Source: G965267185 sp965267185 (GTDB taxonomy: Bacteria; Pseudomonadota; Alphaproteobacteria; UBA6615). Taken from it: 64,000 bases of DNA. Shown here piece after piece: positions 7,969 to 17,260 of this stretch. The translations under genes were made by a program, and so were the position numbers. The notes below the pieces were generated by a model. That model was not told where the DNA came from. It searched no databases and worked only from the letters and a program-made list of their open reading frames with translations. The first letter of the stretch is position 1; each line of letters begins with the position of its first letter. The DNA is taken from contig OZ253937.1 of the NCBI GenBank assembly GCA_965267185.1, positions 3,162,001 to 3,226,000 of the forward strand. Reading direction: 5' to 3'.

Positions 7969-9672
7969 ATGGACGGAGGTCCCAGCAGGATCGAAATGTT
8001 GGCGGTTGCCGATGCGGTAGCACGCGACAAAGGTATCGAACGCGAAGAGGTTCTGGAGGCGATGGAGCAGGCTATTCAGAAAGCCGGGCGCTCGAAATAC
8101 GGACCGGAGCACGATATTCGCGTATCGATTTCCCGCGACACCGGCCATATCTCGCTGGCGCGCTATCGCGAGGTGGTAGAGGAAGTCGAAGACGAGCATA
8201 TGCAGCTGACGCTGGATCAGGCGCGCCTTGAGAAATCGGATGCGGAGATTGGCGAATTTCTGGTCGACGAACTGCCGCCGATCGATTTTGGCCGTATCGC
8301 GGCGCAGACTGCCAAGCAGGTGATCGTGCAGCGGGTTCGCGATGCCGAGCGTGAGCGCCAATACGAGGAATACAAGGATCGCGCCGAGGAAATCGTCAAC
8401 GGTCTGGTGAAGCGGGTCGAGTATGGCAACGTGACGGTCGATCTGGGCCGCGGCGAAGCGATATTGCGGCGCGACGAAAGCCTGCCCCGGGAGAATTTCC
8501 GCACCGGCGACCGGGTGCGCGCTTATATTTACGATGTGAGGCGCGAGCCGCGTGGCCCGCAGATATTTCTGACCCGCACGCGGCCTGAGTTCATGAAATC
8601 CCTGTTCGCGCAGGAAGTGCCGGAAATTTACGATGGCATCATCGAAATCCGTGCCGCAGCCCGCGATCCGGGCAGCCGGGCGAAAATCGCCGTAATCTCG
8701 AATGACAGTTCGATCGATCCGGTGGGCGCGTGTGTCGGCATGCGCGGTAGCCGCGTTCAGGCGGTCGTTGGCGAACTGCAGGGTGAGAAGATCGATATCA
8801 TTCCTTGGTCGCCCGATCCGGCGACGTTCGTCGTCAACGCCCTGGCGCCCGCCGAGGTGACCAAGGTCGTGCTCGACGAAGATGCGCACAAGATCGAAGT
8901 GGTGGTGCCCGACGAGCAATTGTCGCTGGCCATTGGCCGCCGGGGCCAGAACGTTCGTCTCGCCTCGATGTTGAGCGGGTGGGATATCGATATCCTGACA
9001 GAGGAAGAAGAGTCGCAACGTCGGCAGGAAGAATTCAACACGCGCAGCCAGATGTTCATCGAGGCGCTGGACGTCGAGGATGTCATTGCTCACCTACTGG
9101 TGACCGAAGGTTTCGCAACGGTTGAGGAAGTGGCGTTTGTGCCGTTGGACGACTTGTCGACGATCGAAGGTTTCGACGACGAAATTTCCGAAGAACTCCA
9201 GGCGCGCGCGCGAAACTGGCTAGAAGAGCGCGACGCCGCTCTCGATGTGGAGCGCAAGAAGCTGGGTGTCGAGGATGCGGTTGCCGGCGTGCCTGGCCTG
9301 TCTTTGGAACAGGTCGTTCTGTTGGGCCGCAAGGCGACCCGCACGGTCGAGGATATTGCGGGACTGACCCCGGACGAGCTGCGGTTCCTGCTGATGGAGA
9401 TCGAGACCGAAGTCGACGTCGACGATTTGTGGGAGATGTCGGATAGCGATGTGAGCCGGCTCATAAGGCACAGCCCTCTCCAAGCGGAGGAGGCAAATGC
9501 CGTGATCATGGCCGCCCGGCAGATGATTTATGGCGACGATGTGCTCACGCCGGAGCCCGAACCGGAAGCCGAAGAAGCCGAGGGCGAGGAAGTCGAGGCT
9601 GTCGTTACGCCCGACCCGTCGAAAACCGAGGCGGAAGCGTTGTTCAACACGCCGTCCGGCGCCGGCGAGTGA
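7969..9672 (+). CDS. nusA: Transcription termination/antitermination factor NusA
   Basis: RNA polymerase-associated factor controlling pausing, termination and antitermination. The 567 residues show an N-terminal RNAP-binding domain (about 1-130, starting near MLAVADAVARDKG), an S1 domain (about 135-200), tandem KH domains (about 230-345, including GACVGMRGSRVQAV and AIGRRGQNVRLA), two helix-hairpin-helix repeats typical of long proteobacterial NusA (about 360-515), and a Glu-rich tail. The position between rimP and ylxR is canonical. NusA of other bacteria regulates its own operon through leader terminators, relevant to the hairpin at 7326-7358. Confidence 0.97.
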   Translation: MDGGPSRIEMLAVADAVARDKGIEREEVLEAMEQAIQKAGRSKYGPEHDIRVSISRDTGHISLARYREVVEEVEDEHMQLTLDQARLEKSDAEIGEFLVDELPPIDFGRIAAQTAKQVIVQRVRDAERERQYEEYKDRAEEIVNGLVKRVEYGNVTVDLGRGEAILRRDESLPRENFRTGDRVRAYIYDVRREPRGPQIFLTRTRPEFMKSLFAQEVPEIYDGIIEIRAAARDPGSRAKIAVISNDSSIDPVGACVGMRGSRVQAVVGELQGEKIDIIPWSPDPATFVVNALAPAEVTKVVLDEDAHKIEVVVPDEQLSLAIGRRGQNVRLASMLSGWDIDILTEEEESQRRQEEFNTRSQMFIEALDVEDVIAHLLVTEGFATVEEVAFVPLDDLSTIEGFDDEISEELQARARNWLEERDAALDVERKKLGVEDAVAGVPGLSLEQVVLLGRKATRTVEDIAGLTPDELRFLLMEIETEVDVDDLWEMSDSDVSRLIRHSPLQAEEANAVIMAARQMIYGDDVLTPEPEPEAEEAEGEEVEAVVTPDPSKTEAEALFNTPSGAGE

Positions 9673-9687
9673 GCAACGGGAGCGCGC

Positions 9688-10416
9688 GTGTATCAGATGC
9701 CGGTAGCCGAAGACAGCACCGAACGGCGGCGCCCGCGGAGTAGCGACGCCCCGCTGCGCCGATGCATCGTGTCCGGCGACACGTTGCCGCGCGAGAGGCT
9801 GATCCGTTTCGTCGTCGGGCCGGACGATATTGTTGTGCCCGACTTAGCCGAGCGGTTGCCGGGGCGCGGTTTGTGGTTAACCGGGCGCCGGGATATAGTA
9901 GCGCAAGCGTGTGCCACCAATGCGTTTCGCCGCGCCGCGCGTCGCACGGTGACACCGCTTATCGGTCCGAACGGTGAGACATTAGCGGCCCTGGTCGATG
10001 ATCAGTTGGCGAAGCGATGCCTGGAGGTGCTGGGACTAGCGCGTCGGGCTGGCCAGGTGACCATTGGGTTCGACCAGGTGCGTGCAGCACTTAAAGCGAT
10101 GACGTCCAGGATTGGCCAAAGCCGGAGCCCGGCTGTTCTGTTGACTGCACACGATGCCGCCGCGGATGGGCGTGATAAACTGACGATGCTGGCAAGCCGG
10201 GTGGCGGAAAGCGGTGCAGCGGTTGTTCAACTAGGGCTGTTCGATGCTAAAACGCTCGGCGGTGCTGTTGGGCGCGACCGGGTTGTTCACGCGCTGGTCG
10301 AAACGGATACGGTCGGTGAACGGCTCTACGCCGCGATGCGGCGGTTAGAGATTTATCGCGGCACTGAAGTGCCGGCGGATGTTGAGGGCGCTGAGTTACT
10401 GCCCTCAGATGGTTGA
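9688..10416 (+). CDS. RNA-binding protein: YlxR (DUF448) fused to an L7Ae-like domain
   Basis: 242 residues. The N-terminal third is a YlxR/DUF448 domain (RRCIVSGDTLPRERLIRFV and the later RGLWLTGRRDIV). The rest resembles an L7Ae/YlxQ-type RNA-binding fold (KRCLEVLGLARRAGQVTIGFDQV). In firmicutes ylxR and ylxQ are separate genes between nusA and infB; alphaproteobacteria commonly carry the fusion seen here. The start is GTG at 9688, with an alternative ATG at 9697. The stop overlaps a TTG that could also serve as an upstream infB start. Molecular role is not firmly known. Confidence 0.85.
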   Translation: MYQMPVAEDSTERRRPRSSDAPLRRCIVSGDTLPRERLIRFVVGPDDIVVPDLAERLPGRGLWLTGRRDIVAQACATNAFRRAARRTVTPLIGPNGETLAALVDDQLAKRCLEVLGLARRAGQVTIGFDQVRAALKAMTSRIGQSRSPAVLLTAHDAAADGRDKLTMLASRVAESGAAVVQLGLFDAKTLGGAVGRDRVVHALVETDTVGERLYAAMRRLEIYRGTEVPADVEGAELLPSDG

Positions 10417-10430
10417 TATGGATTGAAGCT

Positions 10431-13046
10431 ATGGCGACGACGACTGAAAAAGAATCCGATAAGAAAAAGCCGCTGACCCTGTCACGCCCCGGCCGGTTGG
10501 AACTCAAGAAGACCGTCGAGGGTGGCCAGGTTAAGCAGAGCTTTAGCCATGGCCGATCGAAGACCGTTACGGTCGAGGTCAAGAAAAAGCGTACGTTCCG
10601 CCAGGACGCCGGCGGCGAAATGACCGAGGTCACGTCGCAGCCTGACCTGAAGGCCGAGCCTGAGGCGCCGCCGCAACCACAGCCGGAAGAAAAACCGGCT
10701 GTTGAGACACCGCCGGCGCGGACACTCACCGAGGCCGAGCAGGCGACGCGCGTGCGCGCTCTCGAAGACGCCCGCAAGGCAACCGAGGAAGCGCGCATTG
10801 AGGCCGAACGGCGCGCCGCTGAAGAAGCCGAAAGAGCGGCAGCGGAACCGGAGCCTGAGGCCGTCGAAGAGCCGGAGCCCGCCGAACCGGAGGCGCCCGC
10901 CAAAACCATCGAGGAGCTGCGGCGCGAAGAAGAAGAAGCGCGCCGGGCGGTCGAAGAGGAAGCTGCGCGCAGCGCCGAAGAAGTGGCGCAGCGCGCTACC
11001 GAGTCGGCGCGCCGCCGCGCGGATGCCGAAGCGGAAGCGAGCGAGGAAGCGCCCAGCCGGAGTCGCGGTAGAGGCGCCGGTCGTCAGGACACGCGAGGCG
11101 GTGGTGCAAAGCCTGGTGGCGAGCGGCGGCGCCGTAGCGGCAAACTCACGATTTCCGAAGCGCTCGACGAAGATGGCGGTGCGCGCCAACGGTCGGTTGC
11201 GGCATTCCGCCGCCGCCAGGAGCGCGAGCGGCAGCGCGTGCAACGCGAAGCCGGCGGCGCCCAACCTCAGCAAAAAATCGTTCGCGAAGTTCAGATTCCC
11301 GACACGATCACGGTCGGTGAGCTGGCGAGCCGCATGGCGGTGCGCGGCAACGAGGTGATTAAGTCGCTGATGAAAATGGACATCATGGCGACGATCAACC
11401 AGACGATCGATCAGGAAACGGCCCAGCTGGTCGCCGAAGAATTCGGCCATTCGGTCAAGCTCGTGTCTGCCGCCGATGTGGAAATCGGCTTGGGGGCGGC
11501 TGTTCAAGACGATGAGGGCGTCGGTCTGCCGCGAGCTCCGGTTGTCACGATCATGGGGCATGTCGACCACGGCAAAACTTCGCTGCTCGACGCGTTGCGC
11601 GAGACCGACGTGGTGAGCCGCGAAGCCGGTGGCATCACCCAGCATATCGGTGCTTATCAGGTGGAAATCGCGTCGGGTGAAAAAATCACCTTCCTCGATA
11701 CGCCTGGCCACGCTGCTTTCACATCGATGCGTCAACGCGGTGCCAACGTTACCGATATCGTTATCCTCGTTGTTGCGGCCGATGATAGCGTTCAGCCGCA
11801 GACGGTGGAGGCGATCAATCACGCCCGCGCTGCTGAAGTGCCGATGATCGTTGCCATCAACAAGGTCGATCGGCCCGAAGCCGACCCGACGCGGATCAAG
11901 AATGAGCTGCTCAGCCATGAGGTCGTGCCGGAGGAAATGGGCGGCGAGGTGCAATGCATCGAAGTTTCCGCTACTGAAAAGACGGGCCTCGACACGCTGA
12001 CGGAAGCCATTGCGCTGCAGGCGGAGATCCTTGAGCTCAAAGCCAACCCGGACCGCATGGCCTATGGCTCGATCGTCGAAGCCAAACTCGAGAAGGGGCG
12101 CGGCGCGGTCGCGACGGTTTTGGTGCAGGGCGGTACCTTGAGCATCGGCGATATCTTCGTTGCTGGCGCTGAGTGGGGCCGCGTCCGCGCGATCATCGAC
12201 GACCGAGGAGAAAACATCGAGTCTGCCGGACCGTCCATGCCGGTCGAGGTGCTGGGCTTTAATGGCACGCCGCAGGCGGGCGACGACTTCGCCGTTGTCG
12301 AAAACGAGGCCCGCGCCCGCGAGATCGCCGAATATCGGGCCGATGTGTTGAAAGATCAGCGCGCGGCGGCCGGTGCGCGCGGCACTCTCGATGAAATGTT
12401 CCAGCAGATTACCGCCGGTGAAGCTTCGCTGGTGCCGATCGTGGTCAAGGGCGATGTGCAAGGATCGGTCGAGGCTATCGTCGGTGCGCTGGAGAAAATG
12501 GCGACCGACGAAGTCAAAGTGCAGGTGCTCCATTCGGGCGTCGGCGGAATCAACGAGTCGGATATTTCTCTGGCGGCCGCATCCGCCGGTATCGTCATCG
12601 GGTTCAACGTTCGCGCGATCCCGCAAGCCAGAGATCAGGCCAAGCGCGATGGCGTCGATATCCGCTACTACAACGTCATCTACAATGTGGTCGACGATGT
12701 GAAGGCGCTGCTCGAAGGCAAGCTGGCGCCGACATTGCAGGAAAACCACCTGGGCAACGCCGAAATTCGCGAAGTGTTCAGCGTGTCCAAAGTCGGCAAA
12801 GTCGCAGGCTGTATGATCACCTCAGGCACGGTAAAGCGCGGTGCCAAGGTGCGGTTGCTGCGCGATAGCGTTGTCATCTACGAGGGCGAACTGGCGCAGT
12901 TGAAGCGCTTCAAGGACGATGTTCGCGAGGTGCAAAACGGCTACGAATGCGGCATGGCGCTCGAAAACTACAACGATATTCAGGTCGGCGACGTGATCGA
13001 GTGTTACGAAGTCGAGGAAATTGCCCGTCAGCTCGAAGCAGGCTAG
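10431..13046 (+). CDS. infB: Translation initiation factor IF-2
   Basis: GTPase that places initiator tRNA on the ribosome; 871 residues from the ATG at 10431. An in-frame TTG at 10413 overlapping the previous stop is possible, but ATG 10431 gives the usual alphaproteobacterial N-terminus leading into LSRPGRLELKKTVE. Residues about 60-260 are a low-complexity Ala/Glu/Arg/Pro linker, probably helical. An IF2 N-terminal domain follows (IPDTITVGELASRMAVRG), then the G domain (P-loop GHVDHGKTS, DTPGHAAF, NKVDRP) and C-terminal domains. Seen between ylxR and rbfA as expected. Confidence 0.97.
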   Translation: MATTTEKESDKKKPLTLSRPGRLELKKTVEGGQVKQSFSHGRSKTVTVEVKKKRTFRQDAGGEMTEVTSQPDLKAEPEAPPQPQPEEKPAVETPPARTLTEAEQATRVRALEDARKATEEARIEAERRAAEEAERAAAEPEPEAVEEPEPAEPEAPAKTIEELRREEEEARRAVEEEAARSAEEVAQRATESARRRADAEAEASEEAPSRSRGRGAGRQDTRGGGAKPGGERRRRSGKLTISEALDEDGGARQRSVAAFRRRQERERQRVQREAGGAQPQQKIVREVQIPDTITVGELASRMAVRGNEVIKSLMKMDIMATINQTIDQETAQLVAEEFGHSVKLVSAADVEIGLGAAVQDDEGVGLPRAPVVTIMGHVDHGKTSLLDALRETDVVSREAGGITQHIGAYQVEIASGEKITFLDTPGHAAFTSMRQRGANVTDIVILVVAADDSVQPQTVEAINHARAAEVPMIVAINKVDRPEADPTRIKNELLSHEVVPEEMGGEVQCIEVSATEKTGLDTLTEAIALQAEILELKANPDRMAYGSIVEAKLEKGRGAVATVLVQGGTLSIGDIFVAGAEWGRVRAIIDDRGENIESAGPSMPVEVLGFNGTPQAGDDFAVVENEARAREIAEYRADVLKDQRAAAGARGTLDEMFQQITAGEASLVPIVVKGDVQGSVEAIVGALEKMATDEVKVQVLHSGVGGINESDISLAAASAGIVIGFNVRAIPQARDQAKRDGVDIRYYNVIYNVVDDVKALLEGKLAPTLQENHLGNAEIREVFSVSKVGKVAGCMITSGTVKRGAKVRLLRDSVVIYEGELAQLKRFKDDVREVQNGYECGMALENYNDIQVGDVIECYEVEEIARQLEAG

Positions 13047-13150
13047 AGGCCGGCATTTACGAACGGGAATAAACCTGCCTGCCTGGGTGAGGCGCGCCGA
13101 TTTCAGCTGCGCGGCGCCGGGCCGGCAAGCAAGTTAATGGCGAACGATTG

Positions 13151-13570
13151 ATGAAAAAACGTGGCCATGTTGCGCGTGGCGGCAAGGCGCCCAGCCAGCG
13201 CCAATTGCGTGTCGGCGAAGAGATACGTCATGCGTTGGCGCAGATGGTGGCGCAGCTCGATTTCCGCGATCCCGATCTCGCCGGACAATCGATCACGGTG
13301 ACCGAGGTTCGGGTGAGCCCCGATTTGCGGAATGCCACGGTTTTCGTGACCCCACTGGCGGGCGAGGCCGCCACGGTCGTGCCGGCGCTGCAGCGGGCGT
13401 CGGGCTATATGCGGGGGCAGTTGGCCAGTGCTGTACGGTTACGCCACACGCCGAATCTAACGTTCGAGCATGACAACAGTTTCGATCAAGCCGAGCGCAT
13501 CGGCTCGATCTTGCAGAAGCCTGATGTCGAGCGCGATCTGGCCGATAGCGGAGATAGTGGTGGGACGTAG
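13151..13570 (+). CDS. rbfA: Ribosome-binding factor A
   Basis: 30S maturation factor, 139 residues, with a KH-like fold spanning RQLRVGEEIRHALAQMV, the VTEVRVSPDLRNATVFV strand region and LRHTPNLTFEHDNS near the C-terminus, all RbfA hallmarks. ATG 13151 is preferred over the adjacent TTG 13148. It follows infB after about 100 bp of GC-rich, hairpin-prone sequence with no obvious T-run. Its 3' end overlaps the start of truB. Confidence 0.94.
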   Translation: MKKRGHVARGGKAPSQRQLRVGEEIRHALAQMVAQLDFRDPDLAGQSITVTEVRVSPDLRNATVFVTPLAGEAATVVPALQRASGYMRGQLASAVRLRHTPNLTFEHDNSFDQAERIGSILQKPDVERDLADSGDSGGT

Positions 13571-14489
13571 GGGGCGCAAAGGCCGGCCGATCAACGGCTG
13601 GATCAATGTTGACAAGCCGGTTGGCATCACCTCGGCGGCGTGTGTCAACAGTGTCCGCCGGGCGGTCGACGCCGCGAAGCTGGGGCATGCAGGAACCCTC
13701 GACCCGGCGGCGAGCGGCGTTCTCCCGATCGCCTTGGGGGAAGCCACCAAAACCATGCCGTTCGTCGTGGATACCCGCAAACAGTATGTCTTTACAGTGA
13801 ATTGGGGCGAGGCGCGCGACACCGACGACGATCAGGGCCGGGTCGTCGAAACCGCCGAGCGACGCCCGACCGAGGCCGAAATCAAGGCTGCGCTGCCGAA
13901 GTTCGTGGGGGAAATCAGCCAGATCCCGCCGGCCTATTCGGCAATTAAGGTCGATGGCGCCCGCGCTTATACCCTGGCGCGCGCCGGCGCGGACGTGGCG
14001 CTGGCGCCGCGGCAGGTATCGATCTCATCCTTCGAGCTGCTGGAAATACCCGACGCCGACCATGCGCGGTTTGCTGTGGAGAGCGGCAAGGGGGCGTATA
14101 TGCGCGCCTTGGCCCGCGACCTCGCCCTGGCGCTCGGGACATGCGGCCACCTGTCCAACCTGCGCCGGCGGGCGGTCGGGCCATTTGACGAGACGGCCGC
14201 AATTTCGCTGGCAAAATTGGAAGAACTTGGCCATAGTGCGGCCGCCTTCCCGACCCTACTACCGATCGAGACCGCGCTGGACGGCATCCCGGCCCTGGCC
14301 CTATCGGTAAAAGAAGCGGCGCAGTTGCGCCACGGGCAGGCGGTTCCGGTAATGCGGCCGCAGGACCGGAAGCAGATCGAGGCGGTGGGCGACGAGGGAA
14401 TCGTCCTGGCCGTCGAAGCGGCAACGCCGGTGGCGTTGGCCCGTGTCGACGGGATCCAAATCCGCCCTGTTCGTGTGTTAAACCTTTGA
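13560..14489 (+). CDS. truB: tRNA pseudouridine-55 synthase
   Basis: Converts U55 to pseudouridine in the T-loop of tRNAs. With GTG 13560 as start the protein has 309 residues and the catalytic aspartate falls at D48 in GHAGTLDPAASG, the same number as in E. coli. GGAG at 13550-13553 precedes it; GTG 13557 is the alternative. Other TruB motifs are INVDKPVGITS, the QIPPAYSAIKVDGARAY segment and the C-terminal PUA-like region. It overlaps rbfA by 11 bp. A much longer reading frame opens upstream at 13470, but that stretch is rbfA coding sequence in another frame. Confidence 0.94.
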   Translation: MGRRGRKGRPINGWINVDKPVGITSAACVNSVRRAVDAAKLGHAGTLDPAASGVLPIALGEATKTMPFVVDTRKQYVFTVNWGEARDTDDDQGRVVETAERRPTEAEIKAALPKFVGEISQIPPAYSAIKVDGARAYTLARAGADVALAPRQVSISSFELLEIPDADHARFAVESGKGAYMRALARDLALALGTCGHLSNLRRRAVGPFDETAAISLAKLEELGHSAAAFPTLLPIETALDGIPALALSVKEAAQLRHGQAVPVMRPQDRKQIEAVGDEGIVLAVEAATPVALARVDGIQIRPVRVLNL

Positions 14490-14507
14490 TGCCGGGAGTA
14501 GATGCTC

Positions 14508-14777
14508 ATGTCGATTACCGCTGAGCGCAAGGCGGAGCTTATTAAGGAGTTCCGGACGAACGATAGCGACACCGGCTCGCCGGAAGTTCAAGTTGCTGTT
14601 CTGACCGAGCGCATTACGAATTTAACAGATCATCTGAAGGTCCATGCAAAGGACCATCATTCCCGCCGGGGCCTGCTATTGATGGTCGGCCAGCGGCGGC
14701 GGTTGCTTGATTACACGCGGCGCAAAAGCGAAGAGCGCTACAAGTCTTTGATCGAGCGCCTCGGCCTACGCCGCTAG
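14508..14777 (+). CDS. rpsO: 30S ribosomal protein S15
   Basis: Primary 16S rRNA binder of the central domain; exactly 89 residues from ATG 14508, the standard length. The family sequence DTGSPEVQVAVLTERI, LKVHAKDHHSRRGLL and the C-terminal RLGLRR are present. The upstream in-frame ATG at 14502 sits too close to GGGAG (about 14494-14498), whereas 14508 has the right spacing. It precedes pnp, as in most proteobacteria. Confidence 0.98.
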   Translation: MSITAERKAELIKEFRTNDSDTGSPEVQVAVLTERITNLTDHLKVHAKDHHSRRGLLLMVGQRRRLLDYTRRKSEERYKSLIERLGLRR

Positions 14778-14920
14778 CGAGGCTATTACAGCGTGACACT
14801 AGAGATAGCTCTAGGCACGACATTCCGATCTGGCTGCGTAATTCGGCGCTGCCGGTCGTACCCGCGCGGATCCGCCGCGCACACGCCACATCTGGAAAAT
14901 TTAACCGGTGGTGTTTGATA

Positions 14921-14938
14921 CCCCGCTTGGGCGCGGGG
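14921..14938 (+). other. rpsO-pnp intergenic hairpin
   Basis: CCCCGC (14921-14926) pairs with GCGGGG (14933-14938) around TTGGGC within the 212-bp gap between rpsO and pnp. In E. coli a hairpin in this position is cut by RNase III and allows PNPase to regulate its own mRNA. The position fits such a role, but the stem here is short and no T-run follows, so function is inferred. Confidence 0.45.
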
Positions 14939-14989
14939 CCGTTGTTCGGGAAGGGCCCGGGCAACTGACGTACGTTGGGAAAGATATCT

Positions 14990-17191
14990 ATGTTCGACGT
15001 AGTTTGTAAGGAAATAGAATGGGGCGGACGGCCGCTCGTATTGGAAACAGGCCGGCTCGCCCGGCAAGCCGACGGCGCCGTGTTGGTGACCTATGGCGAA
15101 ACCTCTGCATTGTGCACCGCCGTTGGTGCAAAATCGCCTAAACCGGGGCTGGACTTTTTCCCGCTCACCGTAAATTACCAAGAAAAGACGTTCGCCGCCG
15201 GCAAGATTCCAGGCGGCTTTTTCAAACGCGAAGGGCGGCCGACCGAAAAAGAAACGCTGACCTCGCGGTTGATCGACCGGCCGATCCGGCCCTTGTTCCA
15301 CCCAAGCTTCAAGTGCGAGACGCAGGTCATCACCACCGTGGTGTCGCACGACCTGGAAAACGATCCTGATATCGTGGCGCTGGTTGGTGCGTCGGCAGCC
15401 TTGACGCTCTCCGGTCTGCCCTTCATGGGACCGATAGCCGGGGCGCGGGTCGGCTATATCAACGGGGATTATGTGCTCAACCCGCAGGCCGACGAGATGA
15501 ATATGTCGGAGCTCGACCTGGTCGTCGCCGGCACCCGCGAGGGCGTGCTGATGGTTGAATCGGAGGCTCACGAGCTGTCCGAAGAGGTCATGCTCGGCGC
15601 GGTGATGTTCGGACACCAAAGCTATCAGCCGGTGATCGACGCCATTATCGATTTGGCCGAGCAGGCGGCGAAGGAGCCGCGGCCCATCGAGGAGACGCCG
15701 CAAGAGGTGCTCGATTTGGCCGAGAAGGTACGCGGCTTGGGCGAAGACGGTTTGCGCGAAGCCTATAAAGAGACCGTGAAGCAGACCCGCCAGGAGAAAG
15801 TGTCGGCGGCCAAGCAGGCGGTACTGGATCAGCTGTCCGAAGAAGAGCAGGAAATCGCCGGCGGTCCTCTCAAGAGTTTGGAGAAGGATATCGTTCGCCG
15901 CGATATCCTCGATACCGGCCAACGCATCGACGGGCGCGACACCAAGACGGTCCGCCCGATCGATTGTCTGGTATCGATGTTGCCGCGTAGCCACGGGTCT
16001 GCCGTGTTTACCCGCGGCGAGACTCAGGCGTTGGCGGTTACCACGCTGGGCACCGGCCAGGACGAGCAGATCATCGATGCGCTGGAGGGCGAATACCGCG
16101 AGCATTTCATGCTCCACTACAACTTCCCGCCCTATTCGGTCGGTGAGGCCGGCCGCATGTTCGGGCCCGGCCGCCGCGAGATCGGTCACGGCAAGTTGGC
16201 GTGGCGGGCCATTCACCCGTTGCTGCCGTCGAAGGAAGATTTTCCCTACACGATCCGGGTGGTCTCCGAGGTCACCGAATCGAACGGGTCGTCCTCGATG
16301 GCGACGGTCTGCGGCAGCTCGCTGTCGATGATGGATGCCGGGGTGCCGCTCAAGGCGCCGGTTGCCGGTATCGCCATGGGCCTCATCAAGGAAGATGACG
16401 GCTATGCCGTGCTCTCCGATATCCTCGGTGACGAGGACCATCTGGGTGATATGGACTTCAAGGTGGCGGGCACCGAGACCGGCATCACGTCTTTGCAAAT
16501 GGACATCAAGATCACGTCGATTACCGAGGAGATCATGCAGATCGCCCTCGGTCAGGCGCGCGATGGCCGGCTGCATATTCTCGGCGAGATGGCGAAAGCC
16601 CTGACCCAGTCGCGCGAGGAGCTGTCGCAGCATGCCCCGCGCATCACCACGATGAACGTGCCCACCGACAAGATCCGCGACGTCATCGGCACCGGCGGCA
16701 AGGTCATTCGCGAAATCTGCGAAGAGACTGGCTGCAAGATCGACATCGACGACGAGGGCCTGATCAAGATCGCATCGACCGACGGCGATGCCGCGGTTCG
16801 CGCGATGGAGTGGATCAAGGGCATCGTCGCCGAGCCGGAGGTCGGAGTTATTTACTCGGGCAAGGTGGTCAAGGTGATGGACTTCGGCGCCTTCGTGAAC
16901 TTCCTCGGCGCCAAGGACGGTCTGGTCCACATCTCCGAGCTCAAGAACGAGCGGGTCGGTCAAGTGACCGACGTGGTCAATGAGGGCGACGAGGTGAAGG
17001 TCAAGGTCATCGGCCTCGACGACCGCGGCAAGGTAAAACTGTCGATGCGCGTGGTCGATCAGGAGACCGGCGAGGAGCTGGAGGATACGCGCCCGCCGCG
17101 CGAGCCTCGCGACCGCTCCGGCGACGGCGATGGTGACGATGGGGGGCGCCGCCCGCGTCGGCGCCGGCCGCGCCGCGACGCTGCGGAGTAG
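14990..17191 (+). CDS. pnp: Polyribonucleotide nucleotidyltransferase (PNPase)
   Basis: Phosphorolytic 3'-5' exoribonuclease and degradosome component; 733 residues from ATG 14990 (GGGAAAG upstream). Domain order: RNase PH 1 (about 10-140), all-helical linker, RNase PH 2 (about 310-540, with the active-site segment DEDHLGDMDFKVAGT), KH (TDKIRDVIGTGGKVIREI), S1 (GVIYSGKVVKVMDFGAFVNF), then a charged tail alternating Asp/Gly and Arg/Pro. A strong terminator follows at 17230. Confidence 0.98.
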   Translation: MFDVVCKEIEWGGRPLVLETGRLARQADGAVLVTYGETSALCTAVGAKSPKPGLDFFPLTVNYQEKTFAAGKIPGGFFKREGRPTEKETLTSRLIDRPIRPLFHPSFKCETQVITTVVSHDLENDPDIVALVGASAALTLSGLPFMGPIAGARVGYINGDYVLNPQADEMNMSELDLVVAGTREGVLMVESEAHELSEEVMLGAVMFGHQSYQPVIDAIIDLAEQAAKEPRPIEETPQEVLDLAEKVRGLGEDGLREAYKETVKQTRQEKVSAAKQAVLDQLSEEEQEIAGGPLKSLEKDIVRRDILDTGQRIDGRDTKTVRPIDCLVSMLPRSHGSAVFTRGETQALAVTTLGTGQDEQIIDALEGEYREHFMLHYNFPPYSVGEAGRMFGPGRREIGHGKLAWRAIHPLLPSKEDFPYTIRVVSEVTESNGSSSMATVCGSSLSMMDAGVPLKAPVAGIAMGLIKEDDGYAVLSDILGDEDHLGDMDFKVAGTETGITSLQMDIKITSITEEIMQIALGQARDGRLHILGEMAKALTQSREELSQHAPRITTMNVPTDKIRDVIGTGGKVIREICEETGCKIDIDDEGLIKIASTDGDAAVRAMEWIKGIVAEPEVGVIYSGKVVKVMDFGAFVNFLGAKDGLVHISELKNERVGQVTDVVNEGDEVKVKVIGLDDRGKVKLSMRVVDQETGEELEDTRPPREPRDRSGDGDGDDGGRRPRRRRPRRDAAE

Positions 17192-17229
17192 ACGAACGGC
17201 GTTCGTTCAACCGATTGTTTTTAGGACCG

Positions 17230-17260
17230 ACGGCCCCGGAGCGATCCGGGGCCGTTGTTA
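17230..17260 (+). terminator. pnp terminator
   Basis: ACGGCCCCGG (17230-17239) and CCGGGGCCGT (17246-17255) form a perfect 10-bp stem around AGCGAT, followed by the T-rich TGTTATTT. It closes the rimP-pnp operon. The stem also lies just past the stop of the minus-strand acetyltransferase, so it may serve both strands. Confidence 0.75.

Noticed and set aside
10482..12749. A 755-codon open frame antisense to infB
   Set aside because: Result of GC-rich codon bias opposite a real gene; the amino acid pattern is low complexity and no ribosome site or known domain is seen.
14786..16963. A 725-codon open frame antisense to pnp
   Set aside because: Same GC-bias effect; pnp on the plus strand is certain and fully covers it.
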